This document shows, piece after piece, positions 1 to 9,697 of a stretch of 64,000 nucleotides of DNA. The DNA comes from VRUE01 sp963812335. GTDB taxonomy: Bacteria > Actinomycetota > Thermoleophilia > Solirubrobacterales > 70-9. The notes under the pieces are model-generated. The model searched no databases. It was not told where the DNA came from and saw nothing but the letters and a program-made list of their open reading frames with translations. The number at the start of each line of letters is the position of its first letter. Positions within the stretch are counted from its first letter, which is position 1. Location of the stretch: positions 496,001-560,000 of the forward strand of contig CAWEUU010000004.1 in NCBI GenBank assembly GCA_963812335.1, in the 5' to 3' direction. The translations under genes and the position numbers were made by a program.

Positions 1-1484
1 GCGGGTCGCTTTGACCTCGTCGAGGCGGCGGACGGGGGTTGTGTAGGGGGCCTGCTTGGCCTTCTCGGGGTCGGACTCGGCCTCGGCCAGGATCTGCTCG
101 ACCGCATCGGCGAAGGCGTCCAGGGACTCCTTTGTCTCGGTCTCGGTCGGCTCGACCATCAGAGCCTCGTCGACCAGGAGGGGGAAGTAGACGGTCGGCG
201 GGTGGAAGCCGAAGTCGAGCAGGCGCTTGGCTAGATCAAGCGTGGCGACGCCGAGCTGCTTCTTCATCGGCTTGCCGGAGAGGACGAACTCGTGCATGCA
301 GTGGCGGTCGAAGGCGACCGGGACGCGCTCGCCGGCCCGGCCCTCGGCGAGGCGCGCCTTGAGGTAGTTGGCATTCAGCACGGCGGTCTCCGAGGCCTCG
401 GCAAGGCCATCGGCGCCGAGGCTGAGGATGTACGCGTATGAGCGCACGAAGACGCCGAAGTTGCCCTGGAAGCCGCGCAGGCGGCCGATCGACTTGGGCC
501 GGTCGAGGTCCAGGTCGAAGCTAGGCCCGCTGCCGTTGCCGCTCTCGCGCCGCACGACCTGGGGCCGCGGCAGGAAGGGCTCGATCCGCTCGGAGACCGC
601 GATCGGGCCGGCGCCGGGGCCGCCGCCCCCGTGCGGTTGGCTGAACGACTTGTGCAGGTTGACGTGGACGATGTCGAAGCCCATGTCGCCCGGCCGCGAT
701 TTGCCCATCACGGCGTTGAGGTTGGCACCGTCGTAGTACAGCGTCCCCCCCGCCTCGTGGATCAGCGCCGCGATCTCAGCGATGTTTTCGTCGAAGAGGC
801 CGAGCGTGTTGGGGTTGGTCAGCATCAGGCAGGCGACCTCGTCGTCGACCTTGGCCCGCAGGTCGTCCATCTCGACCCCCCCGCGCTCGTCGGTTGCGAC
901 CTTGACGATCTCGTAGCCGGCCATCGTCACCGAGGCCGGGTTGGTCCCGTGCGAGGTATCCGGCGCCAGCACCTTGGTCCGCGTTTCGCCGCGGTCGGCG
1001 TGGAAGGCACGGGTGAGCAGCAGCCCGGCGAGCTCGCCATGCGAGCCGGCCGAGGGCTGCAGGCTGACGTGCGGCAGGCCGCAGATCTCCGCCAGCGACT
1101 CCTGCAGCAGCCACATCAGCTCCAGCGCCCCCTGCGCCCGCCCGGGGTCCTGCGCAGGGTGCAGGCGGGCGTGGCCCGGAAGCGCCGCGACGCGCTCGTT
1201 GAGCCGCGGGTTGTGCTTCATCGTGCATGAGCCGAGCGGGTAGAAGCCGCTGTCGAGGTCGAAGTTGCGGCGCGAGAGGCGGTTGTAGTGGCGGACGATC
1301 TCCGGCTCGGCGACCTCGGGCAGCGCCGGCGGCTCGGAGCGCAGCAGCTTCGCCGGGATCAGCTCCTCCAGCGGCGGCTCGGGCACTTCGGCCGGGGGCA
1401 GCACGGCGGCGCGGCGGCCGGGCTTCGAACGCTCGTAGATCGTCGTCGCGCGTTCGCGCTGCATCGGTGTCTCGGTCAGCGCCA

Positions 1485-1485
<1 letters not shown>
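1..1485 (-). CDS. gcvPB: glycine dehydrogenase (decarboxylating) subunit 2, partial
   Basis: PLP-bearing half of the split P protein of the glycine cleavage system, cytosolic. With GcvPA it decarboxylates glycine and loads the aminomethyl group onto lipoyl-GcvH. The minus strand reads as an open frame of 495 codons from ATG at 1485 and leaves the window at base 1, so only the extreme C-terminus is missing (family length is about 480-500). Visible motifs are GFYPLGSCTMKHNPR near residue 80, SHGTNPASVTMAGYE near 178 and the PLP-lysine segment VNLHKSFSQPHGGGGPG near 280. The ATG overlaps the gcvPA stop by one base (TGATG), which indicates translational coupling. It is the last visible gene of gcvT-gcvH-gcvPA-gcvPB. 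Confidence 0.96.
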
Positions 1486-2858
<1,373 letters not shown>

Positions 2859-2894
2859 AGGGTCAAGGCTACGGAAGCGTTCCCGGCTACCCGG

Positions 2895-3287
2895 TCAGGC
2901 ATCGAGCAGCTTGCGGTATTCCTCGGCGCCGAGCAGCGCGTCCGTCTCGCCCGGCGCGCTCAGCTTGACCTTGACCAGCCAGCCCTCGCCATAGGGGTCC
3001 TCGTTGATCTTCTCCGGCGCGTCGGCGAGCGCCTCGTTGACCTCGACGATCTCACCGGAGAGCGGCGCGATCACGTCGGAGACGGCCTTGACCGACTCGA
3101 CCTCGGCGTAGGAGGCGTCCTTGTCGATCGCCGCGCCGGGCTCGGGCGGGTCGTAGAAGACAACCTCGCCGAGGCTGTCCTGCGCGTACCAGGTGATTCC
3201 GAACACCGCGTGCTCGTCGCCCTCGAGCCGCGCCCAGTCATGCTGGTCGTGGTAGAGCAGGTCGTCTGGGTAGCTGGCCTCGGGCAA
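2895..3287 (-). CDS. gcvH: glycine cleavage system H protein
   Basis: Lipoyl carrier of the glycine cleavage complex, 130 aa, normal length. The lipoylated lysine is K67 in VESVKAVSD. The N-terminal segment DDLLYHDQHDWARLEGD and the C-terminal EGWLVKVKL strand are typical of the H-protein barrel. It sits 4 bp after gcvT and shuttles intermediates between GcvPA/PB, GcvT and a lipoamide dehydrogenase that is not encoded here. Confidence 0.97.
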   Translation of the reverse strand: MPEASYPDDLLYHDQHDWARLEGDEHAVFGITWYAQDSLGEVVFYDPPEPGAAIDKDASYAEVESVKAVSDVIAPLSGEIVEVNEALADAPEKINEDPYGEGWLVKVKLSAPGETDALLGAEEYRKLLDA

Positions 3288-3291
3288 AGCT

Positions 3292-4371
3292 TCACTTCTC
3301 CTTCCGGGACGCGGGACTCTCGTAGAGGGGCTTGGACGCTATACGGGCAGCGCGATGCTTGCCGCGCACGTCGATCTCGACCTCACTGCCGGGCTCGGCG
3401 AGGTCGCTGCGCACGTAGGCCATGCCGATGCCGAGCTCGAGCGAGGGCGAGAAGCTGCCGCTGGTGACGACGCCGGCCGGCTCGCCGCCGGCGAGCACCG
3501 GGTTGCCCTGGCGCGGGATCCCGGCGCCCTCGATCTTGAACGGGGCCAGCCGCTCCGCCGTGCCCTCGGCCCGCGCCCGCCCGACGGCGTCGGCGCCGAC
3601 GAACCCGGTCTCCTCCTTGCAGCACCAGCCGAGGCCGGCCTCGATCGGGTTGCGCTCCGGGCTGAGGTCGTTGCCATGCAGGTGGAAGCAGGCCTCGAGC
3701 CGCAGCGTGTCGCGCGCGCCGAGCCCGCAGGGGACGACCCCGGCGTCGAGCAACTCGGCCCAGATCGCCGGCGCGACCTCGGGGTCGATCAGCAGCTCGA
3801 CCCCGTCCTCGCCGGTGTAGCCGGTGCCGCAGGCGAGCGCCGGCCGGGCGCCGATCCGCGTCGTCGTGACGCGCATCCGCGGCGGCAAGTCGATCGCGAG
3901 TGCGCTGCCCACGATCGTGCGCGCGTGCGGTCCCTGCACGGCGAGCATCGCGTAGCGGTCGGCGACGTCGCGGACGCTGACATCGAAGCCGCGGCTCCAG
4001 CGCCCGAGCCAGGCCAGGTCCGACTCGTGGTTGGAGCAGTTGGTGACGATCAGATAGCGGTCGCCGCCGAGCCGGTAGGTGAAGAGGTCGTCGAGCACGC
4101 CGCCGTCCTCGTTGCACAGACACGAGTACTGAGCGCCGCCGAGCGCGATCGTGGCGACGTCGTTGGAGAGCACCCGCTGCAGAAACGCGAGCGCCCCGGG
4201 CCCTTCCACTTCGACCTCGCCCATATGCGAGACGTCAAACACCCCCGCATGCGTCCGCACCGCCAGATGCTCCTCCCGCACCCCCTCATAGACAACAGGC
4301 ATCTCCCAGCCTGCGAAGTCCACAAGCTTCGCGCCGGCCGCCAAGTGCTGGTCATAGAGAGCAGTCTTCAC
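3292..4371 (-). CDS. gcvT: glycine cleavage system T protein (aminomethyltransferase)
   Basis: Transfers the aminomethyl carbon from GcvH to tetrahydrofolate, releasing ammonia. 359 aa, normal length. Seen: GWEMPVVYEG near residue 20, VFDVSHMGEVEVEGPGA near 45, CGTGYTGEDGVELL near 180 and a C-terminal GCV_T barrel. GTG at 4371 is chosen because a TANNNT hexamer ends 7 nt upstream with no Shine-Dalgarno, so the mRNA is probably leaderless. That leaves no room for a glycine riboswitch, which often controls gcv operons. The first 60 or so codons are rich in G- and T-ending codons, unlike the rest of the gene; palindromic element A lies just upstream. Confidence 0.96.
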   Translation of the reverse strand: MKTALYDQHLAAGAKLVDFAGWEMPVVYEGVREEHLAVRTHAGVFDVSHMGEVEVEGPGALAFLQRVLSNDVATIALGGAQYSCLCNEDGGVLDDLFTYRLGGDRYLIVTNCSNHESDLAWLGRWSRGFDVSVRDVADRYAMLAVQGPHARTIVGSALAIDLPPRMRVTTTRIGARPALACGTGYTGEDGVELLIDPEVAPAIWAELLDAGVVPCGLGARDTLRLEACFHLHGNDLSPERNPIEAGLGWCCKEETGFVGADAVGRARAEGTAERLAPFKIEGAGIPRQGNPVLAGGEPAGVVTSGSFSPSLELGIGMAYVRSDLAEPGSEVEIDVRGKHRAARIASKPLYESPASRKEK

Positions 4372-4378
4372 CCGCGGC

Positions 4379-4384
4379 AGGCTA
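4379..4384 (-). promoter_or_regulatory. -10 hexamer of gcvT, leaderless
   Basis: TAGCCT on the minus strand ends 7 nt before the GTG of gcvT. The geometry matches the TANNNT -10 boxes of leaderless actinobacterial genes. No clear -35 is seen. Confidence 0.5.
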
Positions 4385-4390
4385 TTGGAA

Positions 4391-4495
4391 GGAGGGCCGT
4401 GTGCCCCTCCCAGGGAGGCTCACGGAACCACGCTCCGCAGCCTGCAAGCGACTCAGCTGCGCGACGGCCTCCATGGGAGGGGCACACGGCCCTCC
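4391..4495. repeat. palindromic element A (ftsZ/gcvT intergenic)
   Basis: Two perfect 22-nt arms (4391-4412 and 4474-4495, beginning GGAGGGCCGTGTG on the left) enclose a 61-nt loop. The loop carries GGAACCACGC and CAGCTGCGC, shared with element C, and an inner GGAGGC/GCCTCC pair. Each arm also has a GGAGGG...CCCTCC dyad. It lies after the ftsZ stop and before gcvT. It could act as a terminator, but no T-tract follows on either strand. Confidence 0.85.
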
Positions 4496-4502
4496 CCCAT
4501 CG

Positions 4503-5582
4503 CTATTCCTTCAAGAACCCCGGCACGTCGATGTCGTCGTCGGACACGCGCAGTTTGCGGATATCCGTGTCCTCGGCCGAGATCCGCGGCCGGCTCTCGT
4601 AGCGACGCCGCACCCTCTGCGGCGAACGCGCCAGCAGCTCGAAGCCCTCGAAGCCGGTCGCGATCACGGTGACGCGAACCTCATCGCGCATCGATTGGTC
4701 GACGACAGAGCCGAAGATGATGTTGGCGTTGTCGTCGGCTTCGGCCTGGACCAGCTGCGCGGCCTCGTTGACCTCGAACAGGCCGAGGTCCTCGGGTCCG
4801 GTGATGTTGAGCAGCATTCCGGTCGCACCCTTGATCGACTCCTCGATCAGGGGCGAGGTGACGGCGGCCTTGGCGGCGTCGACGGCGCGCGACTCACCGG
4901 AGGCGGAGCCGACGCCCATCAGCGCCGAGCCGGCGTCCCGCATGATCGTGCGCACGTCGGCGAAGTCGAGATTGATCAGGCCGGGGATCGTGATCAGGTC
5001 GGTGATTCCCTGCACCCCCTGGCGCAGGATGTCGTCGGCCTGGCGGAAGGCCTCGAGCACCGAGGTGCGGCGCTCGACCGCCTGCAGCAGCTTCTCGTTG
5101 GGAACGATGATCAGGGTGTCTACGTTGTTGCGCAGCTTCTCGATCCCCTCGAGCGCCTGCTGCATCCGTCGTTTGCCCTCGAACTCGAACGGCTTGGTCA
5201 CCGCGCCGACCGTCAGCGCGCCGATCTCTTCCTTGGCGATCTCGGCGATTACCGGCGCCGAGCCGGTCCCCGTGCCGCCGCCCTCGCCTGCGGTGACGAA
5301 GACCATGTCGGCGCCCTTCAACGCCTCCTTGATCTCGTCGCGACTCTCTGCCGCAGCGCCGGCGCCGACATCGGGATTGCCACCTGCGCCCAGGCCTCGG
5401 GTGAGCTCCTGACCGATCGAGAGCTTGATGTCGGCGTCGCACGCCTGCAGGGCCTGCGCATCGGTGTTGACCGCGACGAACTCGACGCCGCGAATCCCCG
5501 CGTCGACCATCCGGCTGACGGCATTGGTGCCACCGCCGCCTGCTCCGACAACCTTAATTACGGCCAGGTAAGTGGATTCCAT
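4503..5582 (-). CDS. ftsZ: cell division GTPase FtsZ
   Basis: Tubulin-like GTPase that forms the Z ring. 359 aa. Seen: GAGGGGTNAVSRMVDAGI near residue 13, the T4-type loop GAGGNPDVGAG near 66, and the tubulin signature GEGGGTGTGSAPV near 100. It ends IDVPGFLKE, a good match to the conserved C-terminal peptide that binds membrane tethers. No ftsA is present nearby, as is usual in Actinobacteria. It is preceded by its own promoter (5707-5735) and a GGAG motif a few bases before ATG, making it one of the few clearly leadered genes here. Confidence 0.97.
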   Translation of the reverse strand: MESTYLAVIKVVGAGGGGTNAVSRMVDAGIRGVEFVAVNTDAQALQACDADIKLSIGQELTRGLGAGGNPDVGAGAAAESRDEIKEALKGADMVFVTAGEGGGTGTGSAPVIAEIAKEEIGALTVGAVTKPFEFEGKRRMQQALEGIEKLRNNVDTLIIVPNEKLLQAVERRTSVLEAFRQADDILRQGVQGITDLITIPGLINLDFADVRTIMRDAGSALMGVGSASGESRAVDAAKAAVTSPLIEESIKGATGMLLNITGPEDLGLFEVNEAAQLVQAEADDNANIIFGSVVDQSMRDEVRVTVIATGFEGFELLARSPQRVRRRYESRPRISAEDTDIRKLRVSDDDIDVPGFLKE

Positions 5583-5706
5583 CTCCCGATTTCTCCAGCT
5601 CGCCGCCCACGAGGGGACTGGCGTTTGAGTTGAGCCTTTGTTCTGTCCGACGCTTCAGCAAGGCTTAAGGGTTGAAGCCTATCGCCAAACCACGGAAATT
5701 GCGCTC

Positions 5707-5735
5707 AACGTAGGGCATCCTCGGGGTCATGTCAA
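5707..5735 (-). promoter_or_regulatory. ftsZ: sigma-A-type promoter of ftsZ
   Basis: On the minus strand, TTGACA (5735-5730) and TACGTT (5712-5707) are separated by 17 bp, close to the housekeeping consensus. It would give a 5' leader of roughly 115 nt before the ftsZ ATG at 5582. The rest of the 5583-5814 gap shows no further gene. Confidence 0.7.
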
Positions 5736-5814
5736 ACCCCCGGGAGACATCCTGCAAGCGTAAGTCTTGAGTTCTACTCGAGGGTTTGGCCAGTCTCACC
5801 CTATGGTCGAGGGT

Positions 5815-6342
5815 TCATTCAAGGGGCGGAAGCGTATGTCCAGAGCCGCCCGCGGCGGGACGGCGCGGGTCGTGGAGATTTACATAATCGAGCGACGTGA
5901 TCGTGGGGTCCGCAAGCACCGCCGCCGCCGCCCTCCACTTCGCCGCCACCTGCGAAACGTCGCCAAAGCGCAGTTCGATCCCCGAACGCAGTTCGACGTC
6001 GATTCCGCTTTCGCCGTAGTAGCTGCCCTCTATATACGGGCGCAGGGTCGCCGGGGCGGCACCGAGCACCTCCGCCTGCCGCAATACCGGGCCCGCCAGC
6101 CGGCCGTCCTCGGGTGGGGCCGAGAGCGGCAGCGCCGGCAATTGCAGCCCCTCGGGCAGCGGCAGCCAGGCGAGGACGCGACCGTTCGAGCCGACCGCGA
6201 TCGCATCGGTGCCGCTGCCAATGGTGGCGGTCGCCCGCGGCACGAGCACCCGCGCCTCGACCGTCGTGTCGCGGATCAGAAACCAGTAGGCGGCGCCGGC
6301 CGCGATAGCGGTCAGCGCCGCGAGCGCCAACCATCGCCTCAC
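5815..6342 (-). CDS. ftsQ: FtsQ/DivIB-like division protein, short form
   Basis: Single-pass membrane protein of the divisome. Using GTG at 6342, which overlaps the murB stop as GTGA, it is 175 aa: one TM helix at residues 3-22 (LALAALTAIAAGAAYWFLI), then an extracytoplasmic region. The C-terminal ITSLDYVNLHDPRRPAAGG resembles the FtsQ beta-domain end (IDLR-P-RP) and AVGSNGRVLAWLPLP resembles its early strand. FtsQ is normally 240-300 aa with a POTRA domain after the TM; none is recognisable. The position murB-ftsQ-ftsZ supports the name more than the sequence alone. Confidence 0.75.
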   Translation of the reverse strand: MRRWLALAALTAIAAGAAYWFLIRDTTVEARVLVPRATATIGSGTDAIAVGSNGRVLAWLPLPEGLQLPALPLSAPPEDGRLAGPVLRQAEVLGAAPATLRPYIEGSYYGESGIDVELRSGIELRFGDVSQVAAKWRAAAAVLADPTITSLDYVNLHDPRRPAAGGSGHTLPPLE

Positions 6343-7259
6343 AGCCGCCAGCTCTCCGGCCAGCTCACGGCACCGAGCGTCTGCACCTCCGGCTCCAGCA
6401 CGACGCCGAAGCGCTCGTGGACACGGCGGCGGCCGGCCGCGATCAGCTCCAGCACGTCGGCGGTCGTCGCCTCGCCCGTGTTCTCGACGAAGTTGGCGTG
6501 CTTGAGCGAGAAGCGAGCGCCGCCGATCTCGCGCCCGCGGCAACCGGCCGCCTCGAGCAGTTGGCCGGCGGTACGTCCTTCGGCGCGTTCGTCCGCGGGG
6601 TTCTTGAAGGTCGAGCCGAAGGTCTTGATCCCGGAGGGCTGCGCCTCGTGGCGGCGCTCGCGCATCGCCGCCATCGTTGCCTTGATCTCCGTTGCCTCAC
6701 CGGGGTCGAGGCGGAACGAAGCCAGGGCGACGACCTCGTCCGGGCGCAGGTTGGAGTTACGGTAGGCGAAGCCGAGCTGCTCGGGCCGGCGCCGGGTGCG
6801 GCCGCCGGGAGCGCAGATGTCGACCCACTCCAACACCGTTGCCAGCTGACCGCCGTACGCGTTGGCGTTCATCTTCACCGCGCCACCGACGGTGCCCGGG
6901 ATATTGACCCCGAACTCGAGGCCGGAGAGGCCCCAGCCGGCAGCCTTCGCCGCCGCCGAGGGAAGCCGTGCGCCGCCGCCACAGAGCAGTGTCTCCCCTT
7001 CATGGGAGACGGTGGCAAGCTCGCCGTCCAGCTTCAGCGCCAGACCATGGAAACCGTCGTCGGCAACAAGCAGATTCGACCCGGAGCCGATCACGCCGAT
7101 CGGCAGGCTCTCCCTCGCCGCCCAGGCGAGCAGCACGCCGAGCTTCTCGCCGTCGCGGGGTCGGGCGAACCACTCGGCGGCGCCGCCGGTGCGCACGGTG
7201 GTCAGGCGGGCGAGCGGGAAGTCGCGCTCCACGCCTGCGGGCGGGCCGCTCACGCCCAC
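6339..7259 (-). CDS. murB: UDP-N-acetylenolpyruvoylglucosamine reductase
   Basis: FAD- and NADPH-dependent reduction giving UDP-MurNAc, cytosolic. About 306 aa. Seen: TVRTGGAAEWFARP near residue 20, GSGSNLLVADDGFHG near 58, NIPGTVGGAVKMNANAYGG near 118, the catalytic-serine segment FGSTFKNP near 216 and LEPEVQTLG at the C-terminus. Either GTG at 7259 or GTG at 7253 can start it; the latter overlaps the murC stop as GTGA, the junction style of this operon. Confidence 0.96.
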   Translation of the reverse strand: MGVSGPPAGVERDFPLARLTTVRTGGAAEWFARPRDGEKLGVLLAWAARESLPIGVIGSGSNLLVADDGFHGLALKLDGELATVSHEGETLLCGGGARLPSAAAKAAGWGLSGLEFGVNIPGTVGGAVKMNANAYGGQLATVLEWVDICAPGGRTRRRPEQLGFAYRNSNLRPDEVVALASFRLDPGEATEIKATMAAMRERRHEAQPSGIKTFGSTFKNPADERAEGRTAGQLLEAAGCRGREIGGARFSLKHANFVENTGEATTADVLELIAAGRRRVHERFGVVLEPEVQTLGAVSWPESWRL

Positions 7260-8588
7260 GCCCCGTCGCCGAGCAGCGACTCGCCGACCGCAACCACGTC
7301 GCCGGCGCCGATCGTGACCGCAACCGCGCCGGGTTCAAGACGTGGCGCAAGCGCCGCTGCCGCCCCTTCGAGGGTGGGCGTCCAGAGCACCCTCTTCCCC
7401 CATGCTGTCGGCTGCAGCGCGGGCGACGTCGAGGCCGCTGACCCCGGCGAGCTCGCCGACCGGCTCCTCACGGGCCGGGTAGACGTCGAGCACGAGTGCT
7501 TCGTCGGCCAGCGCCAGCGCCGCCCCGAACTGCTCGGCGAACGCCTTGGTGCGCGAGTACAGATGCGGCTGGAAGACGGCGATGAGGCGCCCCGGCCCAA
7601 GCCCCCGCAGGGCCTCCAGCGCCGCCCGCACCTCGGTCGGGTGGTGGGCGTAGTCGTCGTAGACCTGGGCGCCATTGTGCGCGCCCTTGAACTCGAGCCG
7701 GCGGCGCACGCCGGGAAAGCCCGACAGCGCCTGCGCGACCTCACCTGCCTCGAACCCGGCCAGCTCGCCCGCCGCGATCGCGGCCCGCGCGTTGAGCACG
7801 TTGTGCCGCCCCGGCACGGCGAGATCCATCTCGGCGGGCCCCGGAGCGCCCGCGTCGAATGCACGGACGCTGCATCTGCCCCCTGCGGGGGGGTCGATGT
7901 AGCTCTCGTCCGCTGAGCGGACAACGCCTGTCGCCTGTCCCGCGAAGCTGGCGAAAGCCTGGCGCAGCTCCGCCTCGGAGCCCCAGCGCGAGTGGTGGTC
8001 CATCTCGATGTTGACCACGACCGCGATCTCCGGCTTCAGCTCGAGGAAGCTGGCGTCGCTCTCGTCGGCCTCGGCGACCACCCACTCCCCCATGCCCCAG
8101 TGGGCATTGGTCACGGCGCCGCCGTAGCCGACGCCCGGTACCTCGCCGCCGACAAAGAAGGCGGGATCGGCGCCGAGCCGGCGCAGCGCCCAGACGAGCA
8201 TCGCCGCAGTCGTCGTCTTGCCGTGCGTACCGGCGACCGCGATCAGCCGCTTCTCGGAGCAGAGCTCGGCGAGGATCTCACCGCGGTGGCGGATCGGCAC
8301 CCCCCGCTCGCGCGCCAGGGCCAGCTCGGGGTTCTCCTCGTCGATCGCCGTGGAAACGACCACTTCGCACTCGGCCGGCAGGTTGGCGGCGTCGTGGCCG
8401 ATGTAGGGCTCGACCCCGACCGAGCGCAGGCGCTCCACATAGGAGGACTCGCTGCGATCGCTGCCGGTCACCGAGGCGCCGAGGCCCTTGCAGACCAGCG
8501 CCAGGCCGCTCATCCCGGCGCCGCCGATGCCGATGAAGTGCAGGCTTCGGCGCACCCAACTACCTTCGCTCTTGTTGAACGTCGTCAC
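7250..8588 (-). CDS. murC: UDP-N-acetylmuramate--L-alanine ligase, apparent frameshift
   Basis: Mur ligase adding L-Ala to UDP-MurNAc. Start GTG at 8588 overlaps the murG stop as GTGA. Seen: FIGIGGAGMSGLALV near residue 16, AGTHGKTTTAAML near 120, YDDYAHHPTEVRAALEA near 330. After AARAAADSMG the frame is lost and the family-typical C-terminus (VLWTPTLEGAAAALAPRLE, VTIGAGDVV) continues one frame over. Dropping one base from the C5 run at 7397-7401 restores 445 aa. As murC is essential and its neighbours are intact, a sequencing insertion is the likeliest cause; programmed frameshifting or decay are alternatives. An imperfect palindrome lies in frame at 7865-7911. Confidence 0.9.
7865..7911. 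repeat. 47-bp imperfect palindrome inside murC
   Basis: GGACG (7865) and CGTCC (7907) enclose paired segments GCATCTGCCCCC and GGGGGTCGATGTAGC around a short loop. It encodes ESYIDPPAGGRCSV between the ATPase and C-terminal domains of MurC, a place where the family is variable. Confidence 0.5.
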
Positions 8589-9697
8589 GGCCCCTCGTCC
8601 CCGGGGCGGGTGACGGAGAGCACCTGATCGGCGATCCGCCGAGCCGCGTCGGGCATCGCCAGCGCCGCCGAGGCAGCCGCCATCCCCGCCAAACGCCGTT
8701 CGTCGCCGAGCAGCTCGGAAACAGCTGCGGCGAGGGCTCCCGGCTCGAGCTCCTCGTCGCGAATCACGGTCGCGCCGCCCGCCTCCGCCATCCAGGCGGC
8801 GTTGCTCTCCTGGTGGCCGGCGGCCGCATGCGGGAAGGGCACGAGGACCGCCGGTCGTCCGGTCGCGGTCAGCTCGAAGATCGACCCGCCCGAGCGGCCA
8901 AGCACGAGGTCGCAGGCGGCCAGGCAGTCGCCGAGGTCGGGCTCGTAGTCGAGCAGCGTGTAGCGCTCGCTGTGAGGGGAGGCGGCGAGGCGCTCCCGCA
9001 GCCCGTCGAAGTCGCGCTGCCCGGCGACGTGGACGACGTCGAACTCGCGTCCAGGGCGCTCCGCCAAACCGGCGACTGCGCACTCGTTGATCGAGCGCGC
9101 GCCCTGACTGCCGCCCATAACCAGCAGGCAGCGCGCCTCCGGGGCGATGCCGAAGCGCTCGCGGGCGGCGGCGCGGTCGGCGCCGAGAACCGCGGCCGGA
9201 ACCGGGCGTCCGGTCACCGGGTAGCGCTCCCCCTCGCGCCCGACGATCGGGAAGGCGAGGCAGACGCGCCGCGCCCTGCCGGCCAGCAGGCGATTGGCGA
9301 GGCCGAGGTGGCTGTCGGCCTCGGTGAGGACGAGCGGGATGCGGCCGAGCACCGCGGCCAGCCCGGCCGGCCCGGCGACGAAACCGCCGCCGCCGACGAC
9401 GACATCCGGCCGGCGGCGCCAGAGCACGCGCAGCGCGGTGCCGGCTGCAGCCACCGCCTCGGCGGCGGCAATCCCGGCGCGCAGACGGCTTCCGCGGTCG
9501 ATCCCGCGCACCTTGAGGAAGTCGATCTCATAGCCGGCGGCGGGCACGATCTCGGCCTCGATCCGCTCACGGGTTCCGATGAAGGAGACCTCGGCTCCGC
9601 TAGCCCGAAGCTCGTCGGCGACCGCCATGGCCGGCACGACGTGGCCGGCCGTTCCCCCGGCCGCCACCACCGCTCTTACGGCTCCTGGTCCGTGCAC
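8585..9697 (-). CDS. murG: undecaprenyldiphospho-muramoylpentapeptide beta-N-acetylglucosaminyltransferase
   Basis: Converts lipid I to lipid II at the inner membrane face; GT28 fold. 370 aa from GTG at 9697. This start is preferred over the in-frame ATG at 9736 because AAAAGGAG lies 11 nt upstream of it. Seen: AAGGTAGHVVPAMAVA near residue 15, GGGGFVAGPAGLAA near 95, GRSGGSIFELTATGRPAVL near 285, and the substrate HQESNAAWM loop. It overlaps the 3' part of the ftsW reading frame by about 98 bp. Confidence 0.95.
   Translation of the reverse strand: MHGPGAVRAVVAAGGTAGHVVPAMAVADELRASGAEVSFIGTRERIEAEIVPAAGYEIDFLKVRGIDRGSRLRAGIAAAEAVAAAGTALRVLWRRRPDVVVGGGGFVAGPAGLAAVLGRIPLVLTEADSHLGLANRLLAGRARRVCLAFPIVGREGERYPVTGRPVPAAVLGADRAAARERFGIAPEARCLLVMGGSQGARSINECAVAGLAERPGREFDVVHVAGQRDFDGLRERLAASPHSERYTLLDYEPDLGDCLAACDLVLGRSGGSIFELTATGRPAVLVPFPHAAAGHQESNAAWMAEAGGATVIRDEELEPGALAAAVSELLGDERRLAGMAAASAALAMPDAARRIADQVLSVTRPGDEGP

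Noticed and set aside
4372..4502. Possible glycine riboswitch before gcvT
   Set aside because: The -10 box is only 7 nt from the start codon, and the intergenic sequence is palindromic element A with no tandem aptamer features.
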